Part shown: piece by piece, positions 35,359 to 43,845 of the stretch
Position numbering within the stretch: the stretch's first letter is position 1
Layout: each line of letters opens with the position of its first letter
Assembly: GCF_012034175.1 (NCBI RefSeq)
Contig: NZ_JAATEJ010000014.1
Location: 62,001 to 126,000 of the forward strand
Direction of reading: 5' to 3'
From: Actinacidiphila epipremni
GTDB lineage: Bacteria; Actinomycetota; Actinomycetes; Streptomycetales; Streptomycetaceae
Length of the DNA: 64,000 bases
Notes under the pieces: generated by a model
Database searches by the model: none
What the model was told of the DNA's origin: nothing
What the model saw: only the letters and a program-made list of their open reading frames with translations
Made by a program: the position numbers and the translations under genes

Positions 35359-38300
35359 GTGCAGAAACTCCCCCGCCGCCCCCGGCGGGTTCCGTACAGA
35401 CGGGCCGCCGCGCTGTGCACGGCGGTGCTCACCGCCCTCGCGGGCGCGGCCTTCGCGGACGCGGGCCCCGCCGCCGCGGCCACCGGCCCGACCACCGCGT
35501 GGCAGCACGGAAAGTTCGCCCTCGACCCGGCCGGGGTGGTCAGCCGCTCCGACCTCGTCCTGGGCGCCCCCAACCTCGACCCGACCGCCTCCATGCCGCT
35601 CGGCAACGGGTCGCTGGGCGTGGCCGCCTGGGCCGCGAACGGCTTCACCGCCCAGCTCAACCGCTCCGACACCATGCCCGACCGCAAGTCGCCCGGGCAG
35701 CTCACCGTTCCGGGCCTGTCGGTCATCTCGCACGCCGCCGACTTCCACGGGCAGCTCGACCTCACCGACGGGGTGCTCCGCGAGTCCGGCGGCGGCATGT
35801 CCCTCAAGGCGTGGGTCTCCGCCGACAAGGACGAGCTGATCGTCGACGTCTCCGGCGCCGACCCCGACGTCCCGCAGACCGCGACCGTCAGCCTGTGGTC
35901 GCCGCGCAAGCCCGCCGCCGCCGTCTCCGGCACCACCGGCACCCTCGTCGAGACCTGGGTGGACGGCGCCCCGCCGATCGGCTCGGGCAGGACCTTCGGC
36001 TCGCTCGCCGCGCTGACCGCCGACGGCCGCAGGGTCACCGCCTCCGTCGCGAGCCCCACCTCGGTGCGGGTGGACGTCACCCCGCACCGCGACGGCACCT
36101 TCCGGATCGTCGTCGCCTCCCCCGGCTGGACCGGCGGCAACGCCGCCAAGGCCGCCTCCAAGGTCATCGGCAAGGACGCCACCGCGTCCACCGGGAAGCT
36201 GCTGAAGAGCCAGGACCGCTGGTGGTCGGACTTCTGGGCGCACACCGGCCTGATCGCGATGACCTCGGCGGACGGCAGCGCCGACTACATCGAGAACCTG
36301 CGCACGCTGTATCTGTACGAAGAGGCCGCCTCGATGAAGGAGGGCATCCTCCCGGGCAGCCAGGCCGGCGAGGCCGACATGTTCGCCTGGAACAAGGACA
36401 CCCAGACCTGGACGCCCTCCGCGTACTGGCTGTGGAACCTGCGCACCCAGATCGCCTCGAACATGAGCAGCGGCAACTACAAGCTGAACACCCCGATCTT
36501 CGACATGTACGCGCAGGACCTGCCCGCGATCGAGGCATGGACGAAGGCGCAGATGGGCGGCCTGCCCGGCGCCTGCGTGCCGGAGACCATGCGCTTCAAC
36601 GGCAACGGCATCTCCCCGGGCGCCGGCGAGAACGGCTCGTGCAGCGAGCCCGGCAGCCCCAACTGGAACGCCCTCGACATCTCCTCCGGCCCCGAGATCG
36701 CCCTCTACATGTGGGAGCAGTACCAGGGCACCGGTGACAAGGCCCAGCTCAAGCGGTACTGGCCGTTCATCAAGTCGGTGACCGAATTCCAGCTGGCCTA
36801 CCAGAAGCCGGGCGCCGACGGGCTGCTGCACGCCAACGCCAACGCGCACGAGACGCAGTGGGCGGTGCAGGACCCGACCACCGACATCGCCCTGGACCGC
36901 GCGGTGTTCCCGCTCGTCGGGCAGATCGCGCATCTGCTCGGCACCGACCGCGGCGCCGACAAGTCCCTGGTCGGCCGGGTCGCCACGGCCCTGAAGCAGA
37001 TCCCGCCCTACCCGCGCACCGACCAGGCGACCCGCTCCCAGCTGCTCAACCCCGGCTACACCGAGGCCGAGACCGCGGCGGCCGACGCCACCGGCACCGA
37101 CATGATCGCCATCTCCTACGAGCCGGCCGCCGAGCGCAGGAACGGCGAGAACATCGAGCTCGAACCGCTGTGGCCGTGGAACACCGTCAGCGACCAGGAC
37201 CCGGGCCTCTTCGCCGTCGAGCAGCGCTCCTACGCCCACCGCCCCAACAAGGGCGGCAACGACTGGTCGATGGACGCCATCGACGCGGCCCGGCTGCAGG
37301 ACCCGGCCGAGGTGCGGGCCAACCTGATCTCGCTCACCGAGGGCCACCAGGTCTACCCCAACGGCTTCGCCGACCTCGGCAACTCCGTCGGCTACCAGCC
37401 CTACATCGAGCAGGAGTCCGGCGTCGCGACCGCCGTCGCCGAGGCCCTGGCGCAGAGCTACGACGGCATCCTGCGCTTCGCCCCCGCGTGGCCGGCCGAC
37501 TGGAACGGCGCCGGCAGCGTCTACGTCCAGGGCAGCACCAAGGTCGACGTGCAGGTGCAGGGCGGGCAGCTGACCACCGCGGCGATCGAGGCCGGCAGCA
37601 GCGGCAGCCAGCGCGTCAAGAACCCCTGGCCGGGCCAGAAGGCCGAGGTCGTGGACGGCAGGAGCGGCAAGGTCGTCGTGAAGGCCACCACCGCCGGCCT
37701 GTTCACCGTCCCCGTCAAGGCCGGCCGGACCTACCTCGTACGGCAGGCCGGCGCCGCCGCGCCGCCCTTCGCGCCGGTCACCGGCACCGCGCCCACCGCC
37801 GCCAAGCACCTGGGCGGCGTCACGCTCGGCCTCGACGCGGCCGTGCAGTCCGGCAGCGCCACCGTCGGCGCCGTCCTCGGCGGCACCGACACCCCCTACG
37901 GCCTGACCCGCGCCGACGACCCGGCGCACCCCACCACCGCGGCGGACGTCGCCGGGCTCACCGCCCGTACCGGCACCGACCTCGGCTTCGCCATCGGCGA
38001 CGACGTGGCCGCGACCGGGTCGTACGACGCGAAGGTGACGGTGTCCTACTACGACGCGGGCACCGGCTCGCTCGCCGTGCAGTACGACGCCGGGCCGAAG
38101 GACCGCTACCGGCAGGCCGGCACCATCGCGCTGACCGGCAGCAACACCTGGAAGAGCGCCGATGTCACGCTGGCGGGCGGCTGGTTCGGCAACCTCCAGG
38201 CCGGCGGCGCGGACCTGCGGGTCCACTCCACGGCCGGGCCCGTCAGCCTGCACAGCGTCGCGGTCACCGTCACCGGCGCCTGGGTGCCGGACCGGCACGC

Positions 38301-39321
38301 CTTCCCGCCGGCCCCGGTCATCACCACCCCGCGCACCGGCGCCACCGTCAAGCTCGCCTCGTCGGTGTCGGGTACGGCGCTGCCGGACGGCACGGTCACG
38401 GTGGCCGAGGCGTCCGGGCCGCTGTGCACCGCCACCGCCGACGACTCCGGCGCGTGGAGCTGCGCCCCCGACGGCGGCTTCACCCCGGGCCGGCAGACCG
38501 CGACGGCCACCGCCGCCGACCCGACCGGGCTGGTCAGCGACGCCTCGGCGGCCGTCGCCTTCGACGCCTCGGACCTGCCGCCCGGCACCGCCGTGGTCGG
38601 CGCGGTCGTCGGCGCGACCAACCAGGGGTACGGCATGAGCCAGGACGAGCGGCCCTCGGGCGGCTTCGACGGGCCCACGACCGCCTCGGTCGTCGCGGGC
38701 CTGTCCGCCCGCACCAGCACCCAGAGCAACATCTACTTCGACATCGACGACTCCGTCGCCCACGCCGGCTACTACTCGGCCGCCTTCACCGTCTCCTACT
38801 ACGACCAGGGCACGGGGTCGTTCTCCGTGCAGTACGACAACGGCAGCAGCGACCCGTACAAGTCGACCGCGAGCATCCCGCTGACCGGCAGCAACACCTG
38901 GAAGACCGCGACCGTGACCGCGGGCGACGCCTACTTCGGCGGGCAGCAGCACTCGGCGGCGGACTTCCGGCTGCGCAACGGCGGCGGGCAGGTCACCGTG
39001 CACAGCGTGGCGGTCGAGATCAGCGGCGACGGGGTGCCGGACCGCACGCTGTTCGCGCCGCCGGTGCAGATCACCGCGCCGGCCGCCGGTGACACGGTCG
39101 GCGCCGCCCCCGAGGTGCGCGGCACCGCGGAGCCCGGCGCGACGGTCGCCGTCACGGCGGACGGGGCGGCGCTGTGCACCGCGCCGGCCGGCGAGGACGG
39201 GACCTGGTCCTGCACCGCCGCGGCGGCGCTGGCCGCGGGGGCGCACACCCTCACGGCCGCCGCGACCGACCCGACCGCGACCCCGGCGCAGCCGGCGAGC
39301 GTGGCGGTGACGGTGGCGTGA
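35359..39321 (+). CDS. Secreted GH95-like glycoside hydrolase with duplicated C-terminal modules
   Basis: 1320-aa exported enzyme. The signal peptide (residues 1-42) has an Arg-rich start, a hydrophobic core and AAAA before TGP. The catalytic part, about 45-790, shows the N-terminal beta-sandwich opening of GH95-type enzymes (MPLGNGSLGVAAWA) and an (alpha/alpha)6 barrel with NANAHETQWAVQDPTTD and NDWSMDAIDAARL blocks; GH95 members remove alpha-L-fucose or L-galactose. From about 815 come two copies of a beta module (VSYYDAGTGSLAVQYD, VSYYDQGTGSFSVQYD), each followed by a bacterial Ig-like domain (about 985-1070 and 1235-1320). GTG 35359 has GGAGGG 4 bases upstream. A GH95 or related clan-GH-L assignment is by motif only. 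It ends in a strong terminator. Confidence 0.85.
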   Translation: MQKLPRRPRRVPYRRAAALCTAVLTALAGAAFADAGPAAAATGPTTAWQHGKFALDPAGVVSRSDLVLGAPNLDPTASMPLGNGSLGVAAWAANGFTAQLNRSDTMPDRKSPGQLTVPGLSVISHAADFHGQLDLTDGVLRESGGGMSLKAWVSADKDELIVDVSGADPDVPQTATVSLWSPRKPAAAVSGTTGTLVETWVDGAPPIGSGRTFGSLAALTADGRRVTASVASPTSVRVDVTPHRDGTFRIVVASPGWTGGNAAKAASKVIGKDATASTGKLLKSQDRWWSDFWAHTGLIAMTSADGSADYIENLRTLYLYEEAASMKEGILPGSQAGEADMFAWNKDTQTWTPSAYWLWNLRTQIASNMSSGNYKLNTPIFDMYAQDLPAIEAWTKAQMGGLPGACVPETMRFNGNGISPGAGENGSCSEPGSPNWNALDISSGPEIALYMWEQYQGTGDKAQLKRYWPFIKSVTEFQLAYQKPGADGLLHANANAHETQWAVQDPTTDIALDRAVFPLVGQIAHLLGTDRGADKSLVGRVATALKQIPPYPRTDQATRSQLLNPGYTEAETAAADATGTDMIAISYEPAAERRNGENIELEPLWPWNTVSDQDPGLFAVEQRSYAHRPNKGGNDWSMDAIDAARLQDPAEVRANLISLTEGHQVYPNGFADLGNSVGYQPYIEQESGVATAVAEALAQSYDGILRFAPAWPADWNGAGSVYVQGSTKVDVQVQGGQLTTAAIEAGSSGSQRVKNPWPGQKAEVVDGRSGKVVVKATTAGLFTVPVKAGRTYLVRQAGAAAPPFAPVTGTAPTAAKHLGGVTLGLDAAVQSGSATVGAVLGGTDTPYGLTRADDPAHPTTAADVAGLTARTGTDLGFAIGDDVAATGSYDAKVTVSYYDAGTGSLAVQYDAGPKDRYRQAGTIALTGSNTWKSADVTLAGGWFGNLQAGGADLRVHSTAGPVSLHSVAVTVTGAWVPDRHAFPPAPVITTPRTGATVKLASSVSGTALPDGTVTVAEASGPLCTATADDSGAWSCAPDGGFTPGRQTATATAADPTGLVSDASAAVAFDASDLPPGTAVVGAVVGATNQGYGMSQDERPSGGFDGPTTASVVAGLSARTSTQSNIYFDIDDSVAHAGYYSAAFTVSYYDQGTGSFSVQYDNGSSDPYKSTASIPLTGSNTWKTATVTAGDAYFGGQQHSAADFRLRNGGGQVTVHSVAVEISGDGVPDRTLFAPPVQITAPAAGDTVGAAPEVRGTAEPGATVAVTADGAALCTAPAGEDGTWSCTAAAALAAGAHTLTAAATDPTATPAQPASVAVTVA
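37815..39318 (+). repeat. Internal duplication (module plus Ig-like domain) in the GH95-like gene
   Basis: The segment at about 37815-38570 is repeated at about 38590-39318. A 25-base stretch beginning CTGACCGGCAGCAACACC is identical at 38131-38155 and 38881-38905, exactly 750 bases apart. Other parts have diverged at the nucleotide level but keep the protein pattern SYYDxGTGSxxVQYD. Confidence 0.85.
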
Positions 39322-39364
39322 GGCCCGGCTGACCCGGCCGGCCCGTCTGACCCGGCCGGCCGGT

Positions 39365-39392
39365 GGGCCCCCTCGCTCCGGCGAGGGGGCCC
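39365..39392. terminator. Terminator hairpin between convergent genes
   Basis: Perfect 12-bp stem (GGGCCCCCTCGC with its complement) and a TCCG loop, immediately between the GH95-like and aldo/keto reductase stops. A direct repeat CTGACCCGGCCGGCC (39329-39343 and 39347-39361) precedes it. Confidence 0.85.
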
Positions 39393-39399
39393 GCTCACC

Positions 39400-40371
39400 T
39401 CACGCGTGCCCGGCGACACCGCGCGGGCTGTAGTGCTCCTCCAGCCGGCGGCACTCCTCGTCGCTCAGCTCGACCTCCACCGACGCCACCGCGTCGGCCA
39501 GGTGGTGCGGCTTGGTCGCGCCGATGATCGGGGCGCTCACCCCGGGCTGCCGCAGCACCCACGCCAGCGCGATCTGCGCCGGGCTCACCCCGCGCTCGGC
39601 GGCGACCGCGGCGACGGCGTCCACGATGTGCCGGTCGCCGTCGAGGTAGAGGGTCTTGCCGAACTCGTCGGTCTCGCTGCGGGCGCTGGTGGCGTCCCAC
39701 GGCCGGGTCAGCCGGCCGCGCGCCAGCGGGCTCCACGGGATGACGCCGACGCCCTGGTCCGCGCACAGCGGCAGCATCTCCCGCTCCTCCTCGCGGTAGA
39801 GCAGGTTGTAGTGGTTCTGCATGCTCGCAAAACGCGTCCAGCCGTGCCGCTCCGCGACGTACTGCGCCTTGGAGAGCTGCCAGGCGTACATCGAACTCGC
39901 CCCGATGTAGCGGGCCTTGCCGGCCTTGACCACGTCGTGCAGCGCCTCCATCGTCTCCTCGACGGGCGTGACGGGGTCAAAGCGGTGGATCTGGTAGAGG
40001 TCGACGTAGTCGGTGCCGAGCCGGCGCAGGCTGTGGTCGATCTCGCTGAGGACGGCCTTGCGGGACAGCCCGCCGCCGTTGGGGCCCGGCCGCATCCGGC
40101 CGTGCACCTTGGTGGCCAGCACGATCTCGTCCCGGCGGGCGAAGTCGGCCAGCGCCCGGCCGACGATCTCCTCGCTGGTGCCGTCGGAGTAGACGTTCGC
40201 GGTGTCGAAGAAGTTGATGCCCGCCTCGACGGCCTGCCGGATGAACGGCCGGCTGGTCTCCTCGTCGAGGGTCCAGGCGTGGGTGCCGCGGTCGGCGGCC
40301 CCGTAACTCATGCAGCCGAGGCATATACGGGAGACGTCCAGTCCAGTGGTGCCGAGCTTCACGTAGTCCAT
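39400..40371 (-). CDS. Aldo/keto reductase
   Basis: 323-aa NADPH-dependent oxidoreductase of the AKR (beta/alpha)8 superfamily, reducing an aldehyde or ketone. Catalytic tetrad residues are visible as Asp and Tyr in DTANVYSDG, Lys in LATKVHGRM and His in YQIHRFD. The cofactor segment IIGATKPHHLADAV is near the C-terminus. Its pattern (VKLGTTGLDVSRICLGCMSYG) is that of the YajO/YghZ-like group. The substrate is unknown. It stands upstream of nothing on its strand but the GH95 terminator, and its start faces the fructosamine kinase stop 45 bases away. Confidence 0.94.
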   Translation of the reverse strand: MDYVKLGTTGLDVSRICLGCMSYGAADRGTHAWTLDEETSRPFIRQAVEAGINFFDTANVYSDGTSEEIVGRALADFARRDEIVLATKVHGRMRPGPNGGGLSRKAVLSEIDHSLRRLGTDYVDLYQIHRFDPVTPVEETMEALHDVVKAGKARYIGASSMYAWQLSKAQYVAERHGWTRFASMQNHYNLLYREEEREMLPLCADQGVGVIPWSPLARGRLTRPWDATSARSETDEFGKTLYLDGDRHIVDAVAAVAAERGVSPAQIALAWVLRQPGVSAPIIGATKPHHLADAVASVEVELSDEECRRLEEHYSPRGVAGHA

Positions 40372-40416
40372 GGCCGGAAGCCTACGTTCCCGCCCGCTGC
40401 CGCAGACCGGGGGCCG

Positions 40417-41274
40417 TCAGGCGGCGAGCGCGGCGCGGGCGGCGGCGACGGCCTGGTCGGCGTAGCCGGTGCCGAACAGCAGGGTGTGGACCAGCAGCGG
40501 GAAGAGCTGGTGCAGCGGGACCCGGGCGGCGGCGCCGGGGGCGAGCGGGGCGGCGTCGGCGTAGGCGGCCAGGATGCGCTCCAGGTGCGGGCAGCCGAAA
40601 AGCCGCAGCATCGCCAGGTCGCTCTCGCGGTGGCCGCCGTGCGCGGCCGGGTCGATGAGCCGGACCTCGTCGTCGGCGCCCCACAGCACATTGCCGTTCC
40701 ACAGGTCGCCGTGCAGCCGGGCGGGCGGCTCCGCGGGCCCGGCCAGGTGCGGCAGCCGGTCGCAGACCTGCTCGATGACGGCGGCGCCGGCCATGCTCAT
40801 GTCGCCGGCGTCCACCGCGCCGCGCAGATACGGCAGGACGCGGTGCTCGGCGTACCAGCGCGGCCAGTCGCTGCCGGGGACGTTGGCCATCGGGGCGGCG
40901 CCGATGTACGCCTGCCGCGGCCCGCCGGGCGGGGCGGCGCCGAAGGCGGGCGCGCCGGCGGCGTGCAGCGCGGCGAGCGCCCGGCCGAACCGCTCGGCGG
41001 CGGCGGGGGTCGCCCGGCCCTGGGCGACCCGGTCGGTCACCAGCCAGGTCTCGTCCTGCCCGCGGACCTCGGGGACGCGTACCGCCCCGGCCGCCGCGAG
41101 CCATGCCAGGCCGGCCGCCTCGGCGGCGACCGCGCGGGGCGTGTCGGCGCGCTTGGCCATCACCACGAGCCCGTCGTCCAGTTCGACCTCGGTGAGCGCG
41201 CCGGTGCTGCGCCGCTCGGCCCGCACCCGCCGCCCGGTCAGCCGGGCGACGGCGGCGCCCGCCCCGCCGCTCAC
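40417..41274 (-). CDS. Fructosamine/ketosamine kinase family protein
   Basis: 285-aa member of the fructosamine-3-kinase family, an aminoglycoside-phosphotransferase-like fold that phosphorylates ketoamine adducts on proteins or amino acids. The active site HGDLWNGNVLW and the metal site LIDPAAHGGHRESDLAM are intact, and the N-terminal lobe carries a Lys in VVMAKRAD. GTG 41274 overlaps the stop of the upstream LMW phosphatase (GTGA). The pairing matters because bacterial members often act on ribulosamine 5-phosphate adducts, and LMW protein-tyrosine phosphatases can remove that 5-phosphate first. Confidence 0.93.
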   Translation of the reverse strand: MSGGAGAAVARLTGRRVRAERRSTGALTEVELDDGLVVMAKRADTPRAVAAEAAGLAWLAAAGAVRVPEVRGQDETWLVTDRVAQGRATPAAAERFGRALAALHAAGAPAFGAAPPGGPRQAYIGAAPMANVPGSDWPRWYAEHRVLPYLRGAVDAGDMSMAGAAVIEQVCDRLPHLAGPAEPPARLHGDLWNGNVLWGADDEVRLIDPAAHGGHRESDLAMLRLFGCPHLERILAAYADAAPLAPGAAARVPLHQLFPLLVHTLLFGTGYADQAVAAARAALAA

Positions 41275-41735
41275 GCGTCCAGGTGCCCGCGCACCCAGTC
41301 CAGCAGCCCGGGGACGGCGGCCTCGATCATCGCCAGCATCTCCTCGAACCCGGCCGTGCCGCCGTAGTACGGGTCCGGTACGTCGGCGGCGCCGCCGGCG
41401 GTGGGGTCGAAGGACCGCAGCAGCCGTACCCGGGAGGGGTCGTCGACGAGCGCGCGCAGCGCCTTCTCGTGCCCGCGGTCCATCGCCACCAGCAGGTCCG
41501 CGTCCAGGTGCGGCGGCCCGATCTGCGCGGCGACGTGCTCCACGTCGTAGCCGTGGGCCGCCAGGACGTCCCCGGCGCGCTCGTCGATGCCCTCGCCCGC
41601 GTGCCAGCCGCCGATCCCGGCGCTGCTGACCCGGACGTCGCCGGCGAGGCCGGCGTCGCGCAGCCGCTGGGTGAAGACGATCGCCGCGGAGGGCGAGCGG
41701 CAGATGTTGCCCGTACAGACGAAGGAGATGTGCAC
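41271..41735 (-). CDS. Low-molecular-weight protein-tyrosine-phosphatase
   Basis: 154-aa cytoplasmic phosphatase with the P-loop VCTGNICRSP at residues 6-15 (nucleophile Cys7, Arg13) and the general acid Asp in VPDPYYGG near residue 121, all intact and of normal family length. It is translationally coupled to the fructosamine-kinase gene and preceded by a block of 13-base repeats. Besides phosphotyrosine, enzymes of this family hydrolyse ribulosamine 5-phosphates, which suits the operon partner. Confidence 0.94.
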   Translation of the reverse strand: MHISFVCTGNICRSPSAAIVFTQRLRDAGLAGDVRVSSAGIGGWHAGEGIDERAGDVLAAHGYDVEHVAAQIGPPHLDADLLVAMDRGHEKALRALVDDPSRVRLLRSFDPTAGGAADVPDPYYGGTAGFEEMLAMIEAAVPGLLDWVRGHLDA

Positions 41736-41744
41736 GGCCTTACT

Positions 41745-41870
41745 TTATGACGGCGGTTTGTGACGGCCCCTCATGACCGGGCCTCATGACCGGGCGTCGT
41801 GACTGCGGCTCGTGACCGCGTCATGACCCGGCGTCATACCCGCGGCTCATGACCGGGCGTCTTAACCGGG
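41745..41870. repeat. Ten-unit degenerate 13-bp tandem repeat upstream of the phosphatase gene
   Basis: Units begin at 41745, 41758, 41771, 41784, 41797, 41810, 41821, 41834, 41847 and 41860, with consensus TCATGACCGGGCG. Three copies match the consensus or differ by one base; two units are 11 bases long. The array starts 10 bases before the LMW phosphatase start and runs to within 24 bases of the GNAT stop, so it occupies the whole promoter region of the phosphatase/kinase pair. The period is not a multiple of three, which argues against coding. Confidence 0.85.
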
Positions 41871-41893
41871 TCTCGTACGGCGCTCTGGGCGGG

Positions 41894-42844
41894 TCAGCGG
41901 TCCGCCGGCTTCAGCAGCGGCGCGTCGCGGGACAGCTCGCGGAAGCCAGCGCCGTAGTAGAGCGCGCGGGCCGCCGGGTGCCCGGGGGCGCCCAGGCAGG
42001 CGACCGTCGCGTGGCCGGCGCCTGCCGCCCGGGCGAGCCGCATGCCGTGCAGCAGCAGCGCCCGCGCCAGCCCGCGGCGCCGGTGGCCGGGATGCGTGCC
42101 GACCGGCTCGAACTCGACGGTGCGGTTGGCCTCGTCGAGCCACATGATCGCCGAGGCGGCCATCGTCCCGTCCGGCGCCTCCACCAGCAGGTGCAGGTCG
42201 GGGCGGTAGCCGGCGGTCCGCCGGACGCCCTCGTAGTTCTGCGCGCAGTAGGCCGAGGGCGCCCAGGCCGCCAGGTGGGCCTCGACGGCGGCCTGCGGCC
42301 CGGCCTCGGCGGCGGTGCGGAAGCGGTGGCCGGCGGGCAGCGCGGGCTCGGCCACGTCGGCCAGGGAGCGCTCGTTGAGCTGCGTCCAGGAGCCGGTGTC
42401 GCCGAGCGCCGCGGGGTCGGGCCGGTAGCCGTGCGCCGCCCAGCGGGCGAGGGCGGACCGGTCCGCGGCGCCGGGCAGCACCGTGCGGTCCAGGCCGGCC
42501 GCGGTGTCGTCGTACCAGTCGATGACCTCGTCGAGGAGGTGGGGGTGCGCGGGGTGGACCTGGTGGGCCAGGTAGGCGGCGGTGACGTCCTTCACCGAGC
42601 CGTCGCCGCGCCGTATCCGGTGCGGGAGCCGCGCCCAGCCCCAGGCGGCGAGGCCGTCGCCGGCGAACCACAGCCGGCGGCGCCAGGTCGCGCCCTGCTG
42701 GGCGTGGTCCTTGCCCCACGTCCAGGCCAGCTCGCCGAACGAGGCGTCGCTGGTGATCAGTTCGGGGCGCACGGCGGTGACGCGCTGCGCCAGCCCCTGC
42801 ATGAGCCGTACGTCGTCGGCGGTCAGGACTTCTGCGTCGGCCAT
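41894..42844 (-). CDS. GNAT-family N-acetyltransferase
   Basis: 316-aa protein. The C-terminal half carries the acetyl-CoA motif A (EFEPVGTHPGHRRRGLARALLLHGMRLAR) and motif B (ARALYYGAGFREL). The N-terminal half (ELAWTWGKDHAQQG..WRRRLWF) looks like a second, degenerate GNAT-like domain. I choose ATG 42844 (MADAEVLTADDV) because the frame upstream is Pro/Arg-rich; no clear Shine-Dalgarno precedes it. It is divergent from the PhzF gene. The substrate is unknown. Confidence 0.85.
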   Translation of the reverse strand: MADAEVLTADDVRLMQGLAQRVTAVRPELITSDASFGELAWTWGKDHAQQGATWRRRLWFAGDGLAAWGWARLPHRIRRGDGSVKDVTAAYLAHQVHPAHPHLLDEVIDWYDDTAAGLDRTVLPGAADRSALARWAAHGYRPDPAALGDTGSWTQLNERSLADVAEPALPAGHRFRTAAEAGPQAAVEAHLAAWAPSAYCAQNYEGVRRTAGYRPDLHLLVEAPDGTMAASAIMWLDEANRTVEFEPVGTHPGHRRRGLARALLLHGMRLARAAGAGHATVACLGAPGHPAARALYYGAGFRELSRDAPLLKPADR

Positions 42845-42965
42845 GGAGGGACTGTGCCAGGGGCCGCGTACGGCAGTCGAGGCGTTTTTGACCGGCGGCT
42901 TCGCCCCCGCGGCGGCCCGGGGGCGGGCGGGAATGGCGTGCGGGCGGGGTGCGTTGGGTGCTGGC

Positions 42966-43820
42966 GTGACTACCACTTCCGAGACGGAAATCCTGCGCTA
43001 CACCGCCTTCTCCGCCGACCCGGCCGGCGGCAACCCGGCCGGGGTCGTGCTCGACGCGGCCGGGCTCGGCGAGCAGCAGATGCTGGCGATCGCCGCCGAG
43101 CTGGGCTACAGCGAGACCGCGTTCCTCACCGAGCGGCACGGAAGCGGCGCGTACACCATCCGCTACTTCAGCCCGAAGGCCGAGGTGTCCTTCTGCGGGC
43201 ACGCCACGGTCGCGACGGCGGTCGCGCTCGCCGAGCGGGACGGGCCGGGCGAGCTGGAGTTCGCCACTGCGGCGGGGACGGTACCGGTCGGCGTCGTCGA
43301 GCGGGACGGCGAGCTGCGGGCCACCCTGACCAGCGTCGTGCCGCGGGTGGCCGACGCGGAGGCCGCGGACGTGGCGGAGGCGCTGGCCGCGCTGCGCTGG
43401 GCGGCGGCCGAGCTGGACCCGGCGCTGCCGCCGCGGATCGCCTACGCCGGCGCCCGCCACCTGGTGCTGGCCGCCGCGACCCGGGCCCGGCTCGCCGACC
43501 TGGACTACGACTTCGCCCGGCTCGAAGCCCTCATGCACCGGCTGGACCTGACGACCGTGCAGCTGGTGTGGCGCGAGGGGCCGGCCGTCTTCCACGTCCG
43601 CGACCCGTTCCCGGTGGGCGGCGTGGTCGAGGACCCGGCGACGGGCGCCGCGGCGGCGGCCTTCGGCGCGTACCTGCGCGAGCTGGGCCTCGTCCCCGAG
43701 GCGGCCGAGCTGACGCTCCACCAGGGCGCGGACATGGGCCGCCCCGGCACCCTCACGGTCACCCTGCACGCCGGCGACCCCCGGGTCCGGGTGACCGGCA
43801 CGGGCACCCGGATCGGCTGA
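42966..43820 (+). CDS. PhzF-family isomerase/epimerase-like protein
   Basis: 284-aa PhzF/diaminopimelate-epimerase-fold protein. Diagnostic blocks are GGNPAGVVLD, GYSETAFL, RYFSPKAEVSFCGHATVA (catalytic Glu region and GHAT), VEDPATGAAAAAFGAYL and GRPGTLTV. GTG 42966 begins VTTTSETEILRY; the longer frame upstream runs back through the GNAT gene and is not used. No phenazine genes are nearby, so this is one of the many PhzF paralogues of unknown substrate. It converges on the SDR gene with only 25 bases between stops. Confidence 0.92.
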   Translation: MTTTSETEILRYTAFSADPAGGNPAGVVLDAAGLGEQQMLAIAAELGYSETAFLTERHGSGAYTIRYFSPKAEVSFCGHATVATAVALAERDGPGELEFATAAGTVPVGVVERDGELRATLTSVVPRVADAEAADVAEALAALRWAAAELDPALPPRIAYAGARHLVLAAATRARLADLDYDFARLEALMHRLDLTTVQLVWREGPAVFHVRDPFPVGGVVEDPATGAAAAAFGAYLRELGLVPEAAELTLHQGADMGRPGTLTVTLHAGDPRVRVTGTGTRIG

Positions 43821-43845
43821 CGGCTCCGGGGGCGCGGCGGGCGGG

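Noticed and set aside
41745..41870. CRISPR array
   Set aside because: The repeats are contiguous 13-mers without spacers and there are no cas genes.
42966..43820. Phenazine biosynthesis from the PhzF-like gene
   Set aside because: No other phenazine genes are present and PhzF paralogues are widespread.
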